From contig NZ_SMCV01000002.1 in the NCBI RefSeq assembly GCF_004342285.1, positions 310,001 to 374,000 of the forward strand: a stretch of DNA of 64,000 nucleotides. The letters run 5' to 3'. The notes beneath the pieces are model-generated. The model saw only the letters and a program-made list of their open reading frames with translations. It did no database searches and had not been told where the DNA came from. This DNA is from Klebsiella sp. BIGb0138 (GTDB lineage Bacteria > Pseudomonadota > Gammaproteobacteria > Enterobacterales > Enterobacteriaceae). Position 1 is the stretch's first letter. Every line of letters begins with the position of its first letter. Shown piece after piece: positions 18,300-27,815 of the stretch. Made by a program: the position numbers and the translations under genes.

Positions 18300-19583
18300 A
18301 TGACAACACCACACCATGAAATCGTCCACGATCGCGATCTCATTAATTCCGCCCGCCTGTGGACCAACGCCAATACGTTAGCAACCATTACGCTACCGAA
18401 TGTGCCATGGACCCGCCGGGCCTTTACGCCGTTATTCAGCGAAGGCCGCCAGTGGTTAAAGCTCAAAATGGAGCAAGCTGGCCTGAGCGTCGCTCTTGAT
18501 GCGGGGGGTAACCTGATCGGTCGCCGGGCCGGGCGACGCCCTGACCTGCCACCGCTGGTAATCGGTTCTCATAGTGATACCGTGGTTGGCGGCGGACGTT
18601 ATGATGGCATTATCGGTGTCCTGGCCGGCATCGAGATCGCATTCAGCCTCCAGGAACGGGGGATACAGCTTGAACATCCGCTGGAAGTGATCGATTTCTT
18701 GTCGGAAGAGCCGAGTGATTACGGTATTTCCTGCGTTGGCAGCCGAGCTTTTTCCGGATCGCTCGATAGCGGCATGCTAGCATCTAAAAACCATGCCGGA
18801 GAAACGTTGGCGGAGGCGATGGTACGGGTTGGCGCGAAACCCGAGCTATTAACGGCGCCGATACGTACCTCAGGCAGCACGGCGGCATATATTGAACTGC
18901 ACATTGAGCAAGGTCCGGTACTGGAAAACGCGGACCTACCCATTGGCGTAGTGACGCATATCGTGGGGATCCGCCGCGTGCGGATACTGGTGCACGGCCA
19001 GCCGGACCATTCCGGCACCACGCCGATGGATGTACGCCGGGATGCTTTAGTCGGCGCCGCACAGGTGATAACTCTGGTACATCAGGCGGCTAGCGCCCGA
19101 AGCGGCAACCCGCACTACGTCGTGGCAACGATTGGCCGTATCGCGATGACTCCGAACGCGCCCAACGCGGTTCCCGGCTGGGTTGAACTGATGCTTGAAG
19201 TCCGCAGCGACAGCCAGCAGGTTCTGGACACTTTCCCTGAAGACATCATGCAAATGGGTGAATCATCGCTGGCAAGCCTGGGTCTATCCGCCACGCTGGA
19301 GCATGTGAGCCGCGCCAGCCCGACGCCTTGCTCCGATATCGTGATGCAGGCGATAGCAGAAGCCGCGGGCCGTTTACAGCTCGCGTATCGACATCTGCCA
19401 AGCGGTGCAGGCCACGACGCCGTCTATGTTGCGCCGACGGGTCCGGTAGGGATGGTCTTTATCCCGTGCCTGGCCGGGCGAAGTCATTGCCCGGAAGAAT
19501 CGATTACCGAACAACAGCTGGCGAATGGCGCAGCGGTCGTCGCGCAAACTCTGATGAATCTGGATCGTCGCCTGGCAGGCTAA
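18300..19583 (+). CDS. N-carbamoyl-L-amino-acid hydrolase (M20 family)
   Basis: A 427-residue metal-dependent amidohydrolase of the M20 branch that includes beta-ureidopropionase, allantoate amidohydrolase and N-carbamoyl-amino-acid hydrolases. In this cluster it should release glutamate, CO2 and ammonia from N-carbamoyl-L-glutamate. Motifs: GSHSDTVVGGGRYDG (His91, Asp93 metal ligands), DFLSEEPS (Glu pair), LHIEQGP (from His201), DHSGTTPM and SGAGHDA in the dimerisation and second metal region. The start is the ATG at 18300 after AGAAGAG, 13 nt past the hydantoinase stop. A longer in-frame extension into that gene is unlikely. Confidence 0.85.
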   Translation: MTTPHHEIVHDRDLINSARLWTNANTLATITLPNVPWTRRAFTPLFSEGRQWLKLKMEQAGLSVALDAGGNLIGRRAGRRPDLPPLVIGSHSDTVVGGGRYDGIIGVLAGIEIAFSLQERGIQLEHPLEVIDFLSEEPSDYGISCVGSRAFSGSLDSGMLASKNHAGETLAEAMVRVGAKPELLTAPIRTSGSTAAYIELHIEQGPVLENADLPIGVVTHIVGIRRVRILVHGQPDHSGTTPMDVRRDALVGAAQVITLVHQAASARSGNPHYVVATIGRIAMTPNAPNAVPGWVELMLEVRSDSQQVLDTFPEDIMQMGESSLASLGLSATLEHVSRASPTPCSDIVMQAIAEAAGRLQLAYRHLPSGAGHDAVYVAPTGPVGMVFIPCLAGRSHCPEESITEQQLANGAAVVAQTLMNLDRRLAG

Positions 19584-19603
19584 TTCGCTCCGTTCCCCAG
19601 CCG

Positions 19604-19627
19604 AAGGAGGTACGCCAGTATCTCCTT
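19604..19627 (+). terminator. Rho-independent-like terminator
   Basis: AAGGAGGTAC-gcca-GTATCTCCTT (10-bp stem with one G-T pair) followed by TATTATTC, 20 nt after the amidohydrolase stop. It closes the plus-strand half of the cluster. Confidence 0.7.
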
Positions 19628-19787
19628 TATTATTCATGATGATCCATCGGCACAGCGAGGTATCTGGCGATATCCTGACTTTGCGCCGGTTTTGCTGGCA
19701 TCTCCTGACCTTATCCCCCCTTGCCTGTAGATTGCGGCCGCTGACAAATTTATACTTGGCGCACAATTTTAACCCTAAGGCCTGGAC

Positions 19788-21029
19788 ATGAAGTTCTCTT
19801 CCCCACTAAACAAACGCGGCGTAACGCCGGCTAAAGCGATGGTCGCCGCGATCAGCGGTTATGCAATGGATGGCTTTGATCTGCTGATCCTGGGTTTCAT
19901 GCTGCCCGCCATCAGCGCTTCACTGGCGCTCAGCGCCTCTCAGGCAGGTTCCCTCGTCACCTGGACGCTGGTTGGCGCGGTACTGGGCGGGATTTTTTTC
20001 GGCCATCTCAGCGATCGCCTGGGGCGTATTCGCGTCCTGACCTTCACGATTCTGATGTTCTCGGTCTTTACCGGCCTCTGTGCGGTCGCGCAGGGCTACT
20101 GGGATCTGCTGGCCTATCGTACCCTTGCCGGGATGGGGTTAGGCGGTGAGTTCGGCATCGGTATGGCGTTGATTGCCGAAGTCTGGCCCGCCAGTAAACG
20201 CAATCGCGCCTCGGCATGGGTCGGCATCGGCTGGCAGCTTGGCGTGCTGCTTGCCGCTTTTATCACCCCTCTTCTGCTGGATATCATCGGCTGGCGCGGG
20301 ATGTTCCTGGTCGGGCTGCTGCCCGCTCTGGTCTCATTTGCCATTCGCCGCGGCATGGGGGAACCCGACGCGTTTACCAAAGATATCGCGGTCACCCAGG
20401 AGGTCTCCTTCGCGACCCGTCTCAGGATGCTGTTCGCCGACCGCACTACCTCGAAGGCCAGTATCGGGATCCTCATTCTGTGTTCGGTGCAGAATTTTGG
20501 CTACTACGGCCTGATGATCTGGATGCCCAGCTATCTGTCCTCCAGTTTTGGCTTTTCTCTCACCAAATCCGGGCTCTGGACAGCGGTCACCGTGGTGGGA
20601 ATGACCTTCGGCATCTGGCTGTTTGGCGTGCTGGCGGATCGCTTCTCGCGCTGGAAAATCTTCCTGATTTATCAGGTGGGCGCCGTGGTGATGGTGATTA
20701 TCTACGCTCAGCTGCGCGATCCGACCATCATGCTGTTTACCGGGGCGGTTATGGGGATGTTTGTGAACGGGATGATCGGCGGTTACGGGGCGCTGATCTC
20801 GGATACCTATCCGCTCAAAGTGCGCGCTACTGCGCAAAACGTCCTGTTTAACCTGGGGCGCGGCGTCGGCGGCTTTGGCCCGCTGGTGATTGGGCTGTTC
20901 GTCAGCCACTGGTCCTTTAGCGCGGCCATCACGCTGCTGGCCCTGCTGTACCTGCTGGATATTTTCGCCACCCTGTTCCTGCTGCCGAAAAAACAGGGCA
21001 GCGAAGATGCGCTGGGGGCGATAGGCTAA
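19788..21029 (+). CDS. MFS transporter (aromatic acid/sialate-like H+ symporter)
   Basis: A 413-residue, 12-TM inner-membrane carrier. The first helix carries SGYAMDGFDLLILGFMLP, typical of the AAHS/NanT-like group. Loop 2-3 has GHLSDRLGRIR, and helix 5 has GEFGIGMALIAEVWP. Relatives take up aromatic or sugar acids. It lies after a terminator and has GC-rich codon use like the conserved genes downstream, so it may belong to the core rather than the catabolic cluster. The AUG follows AAGGCC about 6 nt upstream. Substrate unknown. Confidence 0.85.
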   Translation: MKFSSPLNKRGVTPAKAMVAAISGYAMDGFDLLILGFMLPAISASLALSASQAGSLVTWTLVGAVLGGIFFGHLSDRLGRIRVLTFTILMFSVFTGLCAVAQGYWDLLAYRTLAGMGLGGEFGIGMALIAEVWPASKRNRASAWVGIGWQLGVLLAAFITPLLLDIIGWRGMFLVGLLPALVSFAIRRGMGEPDAFTKDIAVTQEVSFATRLRMLFADRTTSKASIGILILCSVQNFGYYGLMIWMPSYLSSSFGFSLTKSGLWTAVTVVGMTFGIWLFGVLADRFSRWKIFLIYQVGAVVMVIIYAQLRDPTIMLFTGAVMGMFVNGMIGGYGALISDTYPLKVRATAQNVLFNLGRGVGGFGPLVIGLFVSHWSFSAAITLLALLYLLDIFATLFLLPKKQGSEDALGAIG

Positions 21030-21075
21030 CGGGGGTTATCGCTTCGAAGCCGGCGTTCCCGCCGCGTCAAAATAA

Positions 21076-21101
21076 CAAAGCCCGGGGTTTCCCGGGCTTT
21101 G
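21076..21101. terminator. Bidirectional terminator
   Basis: CAAAGCCCGGG-gttt-CCCGGGCTTTG, a perfect 11-bp stem with A/T-rich flanks on both sides, between the convergent MFS and phoH genes. Confidence 0.85.
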
Positions 21102-21116
21102 CACAACAGATAACGG

Positions 21117-21905
21117 TTAGTAGTAGGCTTTCAGCGTTCGCTGGCAGAGCATCGAACGGACGCAATCATCGGCGGTAAAGCGGACGATACCGACCATTTC
21201 GTCTTCCTCAAAACGCGCCAGCGCATCGACCAGGCCGGACTTCACGCCAGAGGGTAAATCACACTGGGTAATGTCGCCGTTGACGATGACCGTCACGTTC
21301 TCCCCGAGGCGGGTCAAAAACATTTTCATTTGCGCTGCCGTCACGTTCTGCGCCTCGTCCAGAATCACGACGGCATTTTCAAATGTACGTCCGCGCATAT
21401 AGGCGAACGGCGCGATTTCCACCTTGCCGATTTCCGGCCGCAGGCAGTATTGCATAAAGGAAGCGCCCAACCTCTTCACCAGCACATCATAAACCGGGCG
21501 GAAATAGGGAGCGAACTTCTCGGCGATATCTCCCGGTAAGAAGCCGAGATCTTCGTCGGCTTGCAATACGGGACGGGTAACAATAATCCTGTCCACATCC
21601 TTATGTACCAGGGCTTCGGCCGCTTTCGCCGCACTAATCCAGGTTTTCCCGCACCCGGCTTCGCCCGTAGCAAAAATCAGCTGTTTATTGTCGATGGCAT
21701 GCAAATAATGCGCCTGAGCGTCATTGCGCGCCTCAATTGGAGAAGTATCACGGCTGTCCCGCGCCATGCCAATTGCTTCTACGCCACTCATTTGCACAAG
21801 CGATGTGACCGATTCTTCTTCGCGTTGCTTATGGCTGCGCGAATCGCGTCTCAGCACACGTTTTGCCTCACGACGAGCTTTGATCACTGCTTTTTGTCTT
21901 CCCAT
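21117..21905 (-). CDS. phoH: PhoH, phosphate-starvation-inducible ATP-binding protein
   Basis: A 262-residue cytoplasmic P-loop ATPase of the PhoH family. Walker A is GEAGCGKT and Walker B is AVVILDEAQN. The N-terminus MGRQKAVIKARREAKR and most of the sequence match E. coli PhoH. The ATG at 21905 has AAGGTG 7 nt upstream. The same frame stays open to an ATG at 22184 that also has a GGAG, giving a 355-residue form close to the roughly 354-residue E. coli database length I remember. Both starts are therefore possible. It converges on the MFS gene. Exact role remains poorly defined even in E. coli; a link to RNA metabolism is proposed for the family. Confidence 0.93.
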   Translation of the reverse strand: MGRQKAVIKARREAKRVLRRDSRSHKQREEESVTSLVQMSGVEAIGMARDSRDTSPIEARNDAQAHYLHAIDNKQLIFATGEAGCGKTWISAAKAAEALVHKDVDRIIVTRPVLQADEDLGFLPGDIAEKFAPYFRPVYDVLVKRLGASFMQYCLRPEIGKVEIAPFAYMRGRTFENAVVILDEAQNVTAAQMKMFLTRLGENVTVIVNGDITQCDLPSGVKSGLVDALARFEEDEMVGIVRFTADDCVRSMLCQRTLKAYY

Positions 21906-22394
21906 GGATAGCACCTTGCGTTGTTGGTTTACATCACACGCGTCAGCATCGACGCGATTATGCGCACAAACGATTGAGGTTTGGCTTCCTTTTAAGCCAT
22001 TGCTTGCCTGTTGAATTGACAATGAGTCACGGCTACGCGCACCGCGTACCCTGTCAGGGTTCGGTTGTTCTGTGGTGGTGGAAGGAGGTGACTTTACGCT
22101 GACGAAGTCGCTGCCGGAGGTGTGTCCTCCGCGCTGAAGAGTGCGGTGTGTTGTTTTGCGTTGTCCGGTACAGGACCCTACCATTCGCGATCTCCATAGT
22201 GAAACGACATCACTGCCGGGAACTACCGCGTCTGTAATAAGTACATCAAAAAATATTCTTAATGCAACTTATTTTTTACACAAGCGCAACAAATAATTCC
22301 CCGAACAGCTGAAGAGAGTTTCCGTCATTTAGATTACAGAAAAATAACACAAGGCAGGAAATACAAAAAAAGAATGGAAAAACAGCAGAAAACG
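21906..22394 (-). promoter_or_regulatory. phoH leader/promoter region
   Basis: This stretch upstream of the short phoH start holds the promoter. The nearest 279 nt stay open in the phoH frame and encode a Ser/Arg/Thr-rich peptide, so it is either an N-terminal extension or a structured leader. A GGAGG-tgtgt-CCTCC stem is at 22116-22130. Further upstream, around 22330-22350 on the minus strand, CTGTAATCTAAATGACG weakly resembles a Pho box. Confidence 0.4.
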
Positions 22395-22414
22395 CCCTGC
22401 CCTTACGGGCAGGG
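22395..22414 (-). terminator. Terminator of efeUOB
   Basis: CCCTGCCC-ttac-GGGCAGGG stem; on the minus strand it is followed by GCGTTTTCTGCTGTTTTTTCC, a broken U-tract just past the efeB stop. Confidence 0.85.
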
Positions 22415-22418
22415 TACG

Positions 22419-23702
22419 TCAGGCTTCGAGCAAAGACTGAGCCAGATAGTGCTGGTTATCGATGACACCGGGCAATACAAAGAAGTAGCCGCCGCCGATC
22501 GGTTTGACATACTCTTCCAGCGCCTCGCCGTTAAGGCGTTTTTGCACCGTCAGGAAACCTTTCTCCAGATCGTGCTGATAGCAGACAAACAGCAGTCCCA
22601 TATCCAGCTGCCCGGAGTTGGTTACCCCCAGGGAATAGCTGTAGCCGCGGCGCATCATCAGGCTCGACTGCGTCTGCGGCGTGCGCGGATTGGCCAGACG
22701 GATATGGCTATCCAGCGCGATAATGTCGCCGTCCGGATCCTTGCTATAATCCGGCACATCGTGCTCGTGCTGCATGCCCAGCGGCGCGCCGCTGTGTTTA
22801 TCCCGACCAAAAATGGTCTGCTGCTCTTTCAGCGGCGTGCGATCCCAGAACTCGACGTGGAACTGGATGATACGCGCCGCCTGATAGCTGCCGCCGGTCG
22901 CCCACGCGGGTTCGCCCTGGCCAGCGGTAACCCACACCACCTCATCCATCAGCGCCTTATCGGTGCTGACGGGGTTTGCGGTGCCGTCCTTAAAGCCCAG
23001 CAGGTTAACCGGCGTCTCTTTGCCTTTACTGCGCGCGGCGCTATCGGAGATAAAGCCTTCGCGTTTCCAGCGCACGCTGAGGAGATCCGGGGTGTGTTTA
23101 ATCACATCGCGCAGCGCGTGAATCACCGTATCCTGCGTATTGGCGCAAATTTGTAACAGCAGATCGCCATGGCAGAGCGCGGCGTCCAGCGCATCGTTGG
23201 GAAAGCGCGTCATTTTTTGCAGCTTTTTCGGCGCCTTGTCGGCTAACCCGTAGCGTTCATCGAACAGCGAATGGCCGACCGAGACGGTAACGGTCAGATT
23301 ATCCGGGGAAATCCACGGTCCGAGAATCCCCGAATCCATTGGCGGCAGCCGCGGATTCGGCGTATCCGGCGCCGGACCGCCTTTGGTCAGAAAAGCAATC
23401 CGCTGGGTCAGCAGACGAAACAGACGCTCCAGATCCGCTTTATCGCTGGCCAGTACATCGAAGGCCACCAGCATCATCGATGCCTGCTGCGGCGTTAGCA
23501 CGCCGGCCTGATGCTGGCCGTAAAAAGGCTGCGCCTCGCTGCGCGCATCCGGCGACAACACGCCTGGAGAGCTGTTACCTTTCGCCGCGTGCGCCACCGG
23601 ACAGCCGCCGGTAATGGCCAGCGCGCCGCCAAGCGCGCCGATCCCTTTTAATAACCGACGACGTGAAGGTTCATTCACGTCGCGTTGCTTCTGTTGTGCC
23701 AT
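22419..23702 (-). CDS. efeB: EfeB, periplasmic haem-type peroxidase of ferrous iron system
   Basis: A 427-residue DyP-type haem peroxidase exported by the Tat pathway: the N-terminus has the twin-arginine motif [10 protein letters not shown] then a hydrophobic [12 protein letters not shown]. DyP landmarks are GFKDGTANP (catalytic Asp and Gly) near the middle and the haem-proximal histidine region. EfeB works with EfeO and EfeU in acid-induced Fe(II) uptake. The start at 23702 lies 4 nt after the efeO stop. The frame continues upstream into efeO, but the Tat signal fixes the start. Third gene of the efeUOB operon. Confidence 0.95.
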   Translation of the reverse strand: MAQQKQRDVNEPSRRRLLKGIGALGGALAITGGCPVAHAAKGNSSPGVLSPDARSEAQPFYGQHQAGVLTPQQASMMLVAFDVLASDKADLERLFRLLTQRIAFLTKGGPAPDTPNPRLPPMDSGILGPWISPDNLTVTVSVGHSLFDERYGLADKAPKKLQKMTRFPNDALDAALCHGDLLLQICANTQDTVIHALRDVIKHTPDLLSVRWKREGFISDSAARSKGKETPVNLLGFKDGTANPVSTDKALMDEVVWVTAGQGEPAWATGGSYQAARIIQFHVEFWDRTPLKEQQTIFGRDKHSGAPLGMQHEHDVPDYSKDPDGDIIALDSHIRLANPRTPQTQSSLMMRRGYSYSLGVTNSGQLDMGLLFVCYQHDLEKGFLTVQKRLNGEALEEYVKPIGGGYFFVLPGVIDNQHYLAQSLLEA

Positions 23703-23706
23703 CGAC

Positions 23707-24834
23707 TTAGTCCAGCCCGAGGATCCCGCGCAGCTGAGCCAGATCTTCCGCCAGCGTGGTGATCGGCCCTTTAAGCGCGTTGCGGTCCGCATCCGTCAGC
23801 TTGTCGTAGGTCTCGAAGCCGTCTTTGGTGCGGTATTTACTGAGGATGCCGTCAACTTTCTTGAAGTTAGCGTCAATTTTCGCCAGCAGCGCGCTGTTCT
23901 CTTTTTGCAGCTGCGGACGCAGCAGGTCGACAATCTTCTGTGCGCCGTCGATGTTGGCCTGGAAGTCCCACAGGTCGGTATGGCTGTAGCGATCTTCTTC
24001 GCCGCTGATTTTGCTGGCCGCCACTTCTTCGATCAGGCCGGCGGCGCCGCCTACCACTTTAGACGGCGGGAACGCCAGCTCGCTGATGCGTTTTTGCAGC
24101 TCAAGCACATCGCTGTTCAGCTGGTCGGCATACTGGTCCATCCCTTTGACGCTGTTGTCGCCAAACAGGGCTTTTTCCAGACGGTGGAAGCCGGTGAATT
24201 TCGGGTCTTCGGCTTTTTTCTCATAATCGTCTTCACGGGCATCGATGCTGCCGTCAAGGTCAGAGAACAGCTCAGCGATAGGCTCGATACGTTCGTAGTG
24301 CTGACGCGTCGGGGCATACAGCGCTTTCGCTTTTTCGATATCGCCCGCTTTCACCGCGTCGGTGAAGGCTTTCGTACCGCTGACCAGCTGCGCGGTTTCC
24401 GCCGTCACGTAGGTTTTATAAGCGGTAATCGCCTCGCCGAGGCTCAACAGCGCATTGGCTTTCGCCGCATCTTTGGTCGCCGCGCCGGTCACAATCAGCT
24501 TCCCTTTCGGGTTGGTCAGCAGCCCGCAGGTCATGTCGTATTCGCCCGGCTGCAGGTTAGCGGTCAGCTTTTGCGTAAAGCCAGGGGCGATGTTTTCGCG
24601 CTCTTCCACCACCATCACGCCCTTGAGGATTTCCCACTCCAGCGCTTTCTGACTGTGGTTCTGAATAATGAACTGTGTTTTACCCGCTTTCACGGTCACG
24701 TTCATCGGCTCACACTGTTTGTCGTTAACGGTGACTTTTACCTGCGGGATATCCGCAGCCTGAGCGCAAAAGGCAGAGCTGAACAACGCTGCGACGGCAA
24801 ACTGCAGCGCATTACGGCGAAAATGAGTCATCAT
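23707..24834 (-). CDS. efeO: EfeO, periplasmic iron-binding cupredoxin/M75 protein
   Basis: A 375-residue periplasmic protein with a Sec signal ([22 protein letters not shown]). The N-terminal cupredoxin-like domain ([25 protein letters not shown]) is followed by the M75 imelysin-like domain with the HxxE metal motif inside [13 protein letters not shown]. It passes iron to the EfeU permease. Of four clustered ATG codons, the one at 24834 has the best spacing (6 nt) from AAGGG and gives the E. coli length. Middle gene of the operon. Confidence 0.95.
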   Translation of the reverse strand: MMTHFRRNALQFAVAALFSSAFCAQAADIPQVKVTVNDKQCEPMNVTVKAGKTQFIIQNHSQKALEWEILKGVMVVEERENIAPGFTQKLTANLQPGEYDMTCGLLTNPKGKLIVTGAATKDAAKANALLSLGEAITAYKTYVTAETAQLVSGTKAFTDAVKAGDIEKAKALYAPTRQHYERIEPIAELFSDLDGSIDAREDDYEKKAEDPKFTGFHRLEKALFGDNSVKGMDQYADQLNSDVLELQKRISELAFPPSKVVGGAAGLIEEVAASKISGEEDRYSHTDLWDFQANIDGAQKIVDLLRPQLQKENSALLAKIDANFKKVDGILSKYRTKDGFETYDKLTDADRNALKGPITTLAEDLAQLRGILGLD

Positions 24835-24882
24835 GATCATCCCTTTCGGTAAGTATGTTGTAACGATGTATCCTGCGCCACC

Positions 24883-25722
24883 CTACTTAAGCGGGGCGGT
24901 ACGCGAGGTGGCTGTATTGCTACGTGGCGGCAGCGCGAACAGCACCAGCGCCGGAATCAAATAGATAAAGTACACCGCCACTTCACTGATGGTCGGCGTT
25001 TCCTGATAACCGAAGATCCCTTCCAGCAGGGTCCCAAAGAGGGTATGCGTCGACAGCACGCCGCTCAGGTCAAAGGCAACGTCCTGGAAGTGGTTCCACA
25101 GCCCGGCCTCATGGAATGCGCGAATCGCCCCGGCGGCCAGCCCGGCCGCCACCAGCAGAATGAACAGGCTGGTCCATTTAAAGAACACGGCGAGATTGAG
25201 ACGAATACCGCCCCAGTACAGCAGAAAACCGAGGACGATGGCCGTCGCCAGACCCAGCATCGCGCCAAGCGGCGGCCAGATGCCAACGTCCTGCTGGAAT
25301 GCCGCCAGCAGGAAAAACACCGACTCCAGCCCTTCCCGCGCCACGGCGAAAAAGACCATCATCACCAGCGCCCAGCCGTGATGGTTGCCGCGTTGCAGCG
25401 CGTTATCGACCGCCTGCTCCAGCTGCTGCTTAACGTTGCGGGAAACTTTGCGCATCCAGAATACCATCCACGTCAGGATGCAGACCGCCACCAGCGCCAC
25501 GATGCCTTCGAACAGCTCCTGTTCGCGCTGGGGAAATTCGCCGGTGGTTTCATTGATAAAGATCCCCAGCCCCAGGCACAGCGCCGCCGCCAGAATCACC
25601 CCGATCCACATGACGCCAATCCAGCGGCCACGCTGGGTGCGTTTGAGGTAGCTGGCAATCAGGCTGACGATCAGCGCCGCTTCCAGACCTTCGCGTAACA
25701 TAATGAGAAATGGAACAAACAT
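24883..25722 (-). CDS. efeU: EfeU, ferrous iron permease
   Basis: A 279-residue, seven-TM inner-membrane permease of the OFeT/Ftr1 family. The two REGLE iron motifs are visible: LREGLEAAL near residue 10 and AREGLESVF near the middle. E. coli K-12 carries a frameshifted efeU (ycdN); this copy is intact, so the system should be functional. The start MFVPFLIML at 25722 matches E. coli, whereas five more upstream codons are in frame but unlikely. First gene of efeUOB, with a Fur box 58 bp upstream. Confidence 0.95.
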   Translation of the reverse strand: MFVPFLIMLREGLEAALIVSLIASYLKRTQRGRWIGVMWIGVILAAALCLGLGIFINETTGEFPQREQELFEGIVALVAVCILTWMVFWMRKVSRNVKQQLEQAVDNALQRGNHHGWALVMMVFFAVAREGLESVFFLLAAFQQDVGIWPPLGAMLGLATAIVLGFLLYWGGIRLNLAVFFKWTSLFILLVAAGLAAGAIRAFHEAGLWNHFQDVAFDLSGVLSTHTLFGTLLEGIFGYQETPTISEVAVYFIYLIPALVLFALPPRSNTATSRTAPLK

Positions 25723-25779
25723 GCCGACACCCTTCAATGTGAATCGCAGTCAATGGATGCAAAGATAGGTAAATATTTC

Positions 25780-25794
25780 TGATAGTGATTATCA
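25780..25794. promoter_or_regulatory. Fur box of efeUOB
   Basis: TGATAGTGATTATCA matches 13 of 14 positions of the Fur 7-1-7 consensus and lies 58 bp before the efeU start, as expected for iron repression of this operon. Confidence 0.85.
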
Positions 25795-25995
25795 TTACAA
25801 TAATGAGAAACACAAGTGAAATGTAGAGAGAATGGTGACGAGTTGTAAATTAATCGCTGCAAAATAATTACTTATGGGATTATCTGCCTGCCGCGTCATT
25901 GAGCGGCAGCAACAACGGTTTTTTCGCCGCAGATATTTACCGGACGTAGCGGCTATGGCTAAATAGCGGCCTTATTGACCTTTGAAATGAACAAC

Positions 25996-27180
25996 ATGAC
26001 ACAATTCTTGCACTTCCTGCTGGCGCTGGCGGTTATTCTCGGCCTTGCCTGGCTCGCCAGCTATGACCGACAAAAAATCCGTATTCGCTATATTATCCAG
26101 TTAATTATTATTGAAATTATCCTGGCATTCTTTTTTCTCCACGCCGAAAGCGGCCTGTGGATAGTTAAAAATATCTCAAACTTTTTCACCTCTTTGCTGG
26201 GCTTTGCCGCCGAGGGCAGCAATTTTGTATTTGGCGGCATGAGCGAAAAAGGGCTGGCGTTTATTTTCCTCGGCGTGCTGTGCCCGATTGTGTTTATCTC
26301 GGCGCTGATCGGTATTCTCCAGCACTGGCGTATTCTGCCGATTTTTATCCGCGCGATCGGCACCCTGCTGTCCAAAGTTAACGGCATGGGCAAGCTCGAG
26401 TCCTTTAACGCCGTCAGCTCGCTGATCCTTGGGCAGTCGGAGAACTTTATCGCTTACAAAGGGGTACTCGGCGACCTCTCCTCTCGCCGTCTGTTCACCA
26501 TGGCGGCAACCGCTATGTCGACGGTGTCGCTGTCGATTGTCGGCGCCTATATGAGCATGCTCGATGCGAAATATGTGGTGGCGGCGCTAATCCTTAATAT
26601 GTTCAGTACCTTTATTGTCCTGTCGATTATTAATCCGACGCGCCCGGGTAGCGAAGAAGAGATTAAGCTGGAGAAGCTGCACGAATCACAAAGCTTCTTT
26701 GAAATGCTCGGCGAATACATTCTCGCCGGTTTCAAAGTCGCGATGATTATTCTGGCGATGCTGATGGGCTTTATTGCCTTAATCAGCGCCATTAACGCCC
26801 TGTTTGCCACGGTATTTGGCCTCAGCTTCCAGCAAATTCTCGGCTATGTCTTTTATCCGCTGGCCTGGCTGATCGGTATTCCGCTGAGCGATGCGCTGAA
26901 TGCCGGCAGCATTATGGCGACCAAGCTGGTGGCTAATGAATTCGTGGCGATGATCGAGCTGCAAAAAATCGCCGCCGGTATGACCCCGCGCGGGCTGGGT
27001 ATCCTGTCGGTGTTCCTGGTATCGTTCGCTAACTTCGCCTCAATTGGCATTATTGCCGGAGCGATTAAAGGCCTGAACGAGCAGCAGGGCAATATCGTTT
27101 CCCGCTTCGGCCTGCGCCTGGTGTACGGCGCGACGCTGGTCAGCCTGCTTTCCGCCAGCTTTGCCGGGCTGGTGCTGTAA
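25996..27180 (+). CDS. NupC-type nucleoside:H+ symporter (CNT family)
   Basis: A 394-residue concentrative nucleoside transporter of the inner membrane. It is strongly NupC-like: [63 protein letters not shown] and the C-terminal [14 protein letters not shown]. These include the conserved QSEN and NEF substrate/cation motifs. The start at ATG 25996 (MTQFLHF) aligns with E. coli NupC MDRVLHF. In-frame starts at 25975 and 25987 lie 7 and 3 codons upstream, and none has a strong ribosome site. Because enterics carry nupC elsewhere, this may be a paralogue. Substrates should be pyrimidine or purine nucleosides. Confidence 0.88.
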   Translation: MTQFLHFLLALAVILGLAWLASYDRQKIRIRYIIQLIIIEIILAFFFLHAESGLWIVKNISNFFTSLLGFAAEGSNFVFGGMSEKGLAFIFLGVLCPIVFISALIGILQHWRILPIFIRAIGTLLSKVNGMGKLESFNAVSSLILGQSENFIAYKGVLGDLSSRRLFTMAATAMSTVSLSIVGAYMSMLDAKYVVAALILNMFSTFIVLSIINPTRPGSEEEIKLEKLHESQSFFEMLGEYILAGFKVAMIILAMLMGFIALISAINALFATVFGLSFQQILGYVFYPLAWLIGIPLSDALNAGSIMATKLVANEFVAMIELQKIAAGMTPRGLGILSVFLVSFANFASIGIIAGAIKGLNEQQGNIVSRFGLRLVYGATLVSLLSASFAGLVL

Positions 27181-27187
27181 ACGAAAC

Positions 27188-27211
27188 GGCGGGGGAGCCC
27201 CGCCATTTTTT
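27188..27211. terminator. Terminator after nucleoside transporter
   Basis: GGCGGGG-gag-CCCCGCC followed by ATTTTTT, 7 nt past the transporter stop and abutting the stop of the converging lipoprotein gene. Confidence 0.88.
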
Positions 27212-27648
27212 CAGAAGTGAACGCAGACCGGCTGGTCAACACGCATCACCGATTCCTGCGCGAAGCGTGATTTGTAGCGATTGCGTAACGCCTCAATGCC
27301 CTCTTCGCTGCGGCCGTCTGCGCCATGGATCAGCATCAGCGCTTTGCTTTGCTCGCGGGCAACCGTCCCGTCATTGCCCAGCCACTGCCCGCGGGCGTCA
27401 AACACCGTCAACCCCGCGCGAAAGCGCGGCGTCACATCCCGATCGACAAACTGCTGCCACTCCTGAGCGGTAATATCTTTCCCCGCCGGGCGGCTCAGCC
27501 CGAAATAGAGGGTAGTCTGAACCATGGCATTTTCCGCCGGGCACGCCGCGGCGGCGGCCGGAACCGGCGCGCTGTTTTTTGCCGGCGCCACACAGCCGCC
27601 GAGCACGCCTGCCAGCATCAGCGCCAGCGCCCCTTGTCTGAACCTCAT
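27211..27648 (-). CDS. DUF3574 lipoprotein
   Basis: A 145-residue predicted lipoprotein: signal peptide MRFRQGALALMLAGVLGGC with the lipobox LGGC (Cys19). The mature domain has VQTTLYFGLSRPAGKDITAQEW, FVDRDVTPRFRAGLTVFDARGQW and a KALMLIHG segment, the pattern of DUF3574 proteins. The residue after Cys19 is Val, so outer-membrane sorting is likely. The start at 27648 is preferred over an ATG ten codons upstream because the signal peptide begins there. Function is not known. It lies downstream of putP on the same strand but beyond a terminator. Confidence 0.82.
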   Translation of the reverse strand: MRFRQGALALMLAGVLGGCVAPAKNSAPVPAAAAACPAENAMVQTTLYFGLSRPAGKDITAQEWQQFVDRDVTPRFRAGLTVFDARGQWLGNDGTVAREQSKALMLIHGADGRSEEGIEALRNRYKSRFAQESVMRVDQPVCVHF

Positions 27649-27815
27649 TTTGCTATCCTCATTGTTTTTTTGTGCCACGATATCAGCGTATTTTCAGGCA
27701 ATTAGCAAGAGGGGGAGAAGTTAAGGATCGCTGAGCGGGCCAGTACCTGGCAGTGCCGCTAAGCGAGGATGTCTTTTTTCGGTGCTTTGGGCGACCCCAC
27801 GATAAACCATAAAAA

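Noticed and set aside
22374-24852. Long plus-strand frames opposite efeB and efeO
   Set aside because: They are complements of well-identified genes with signal peptides and known motifs.
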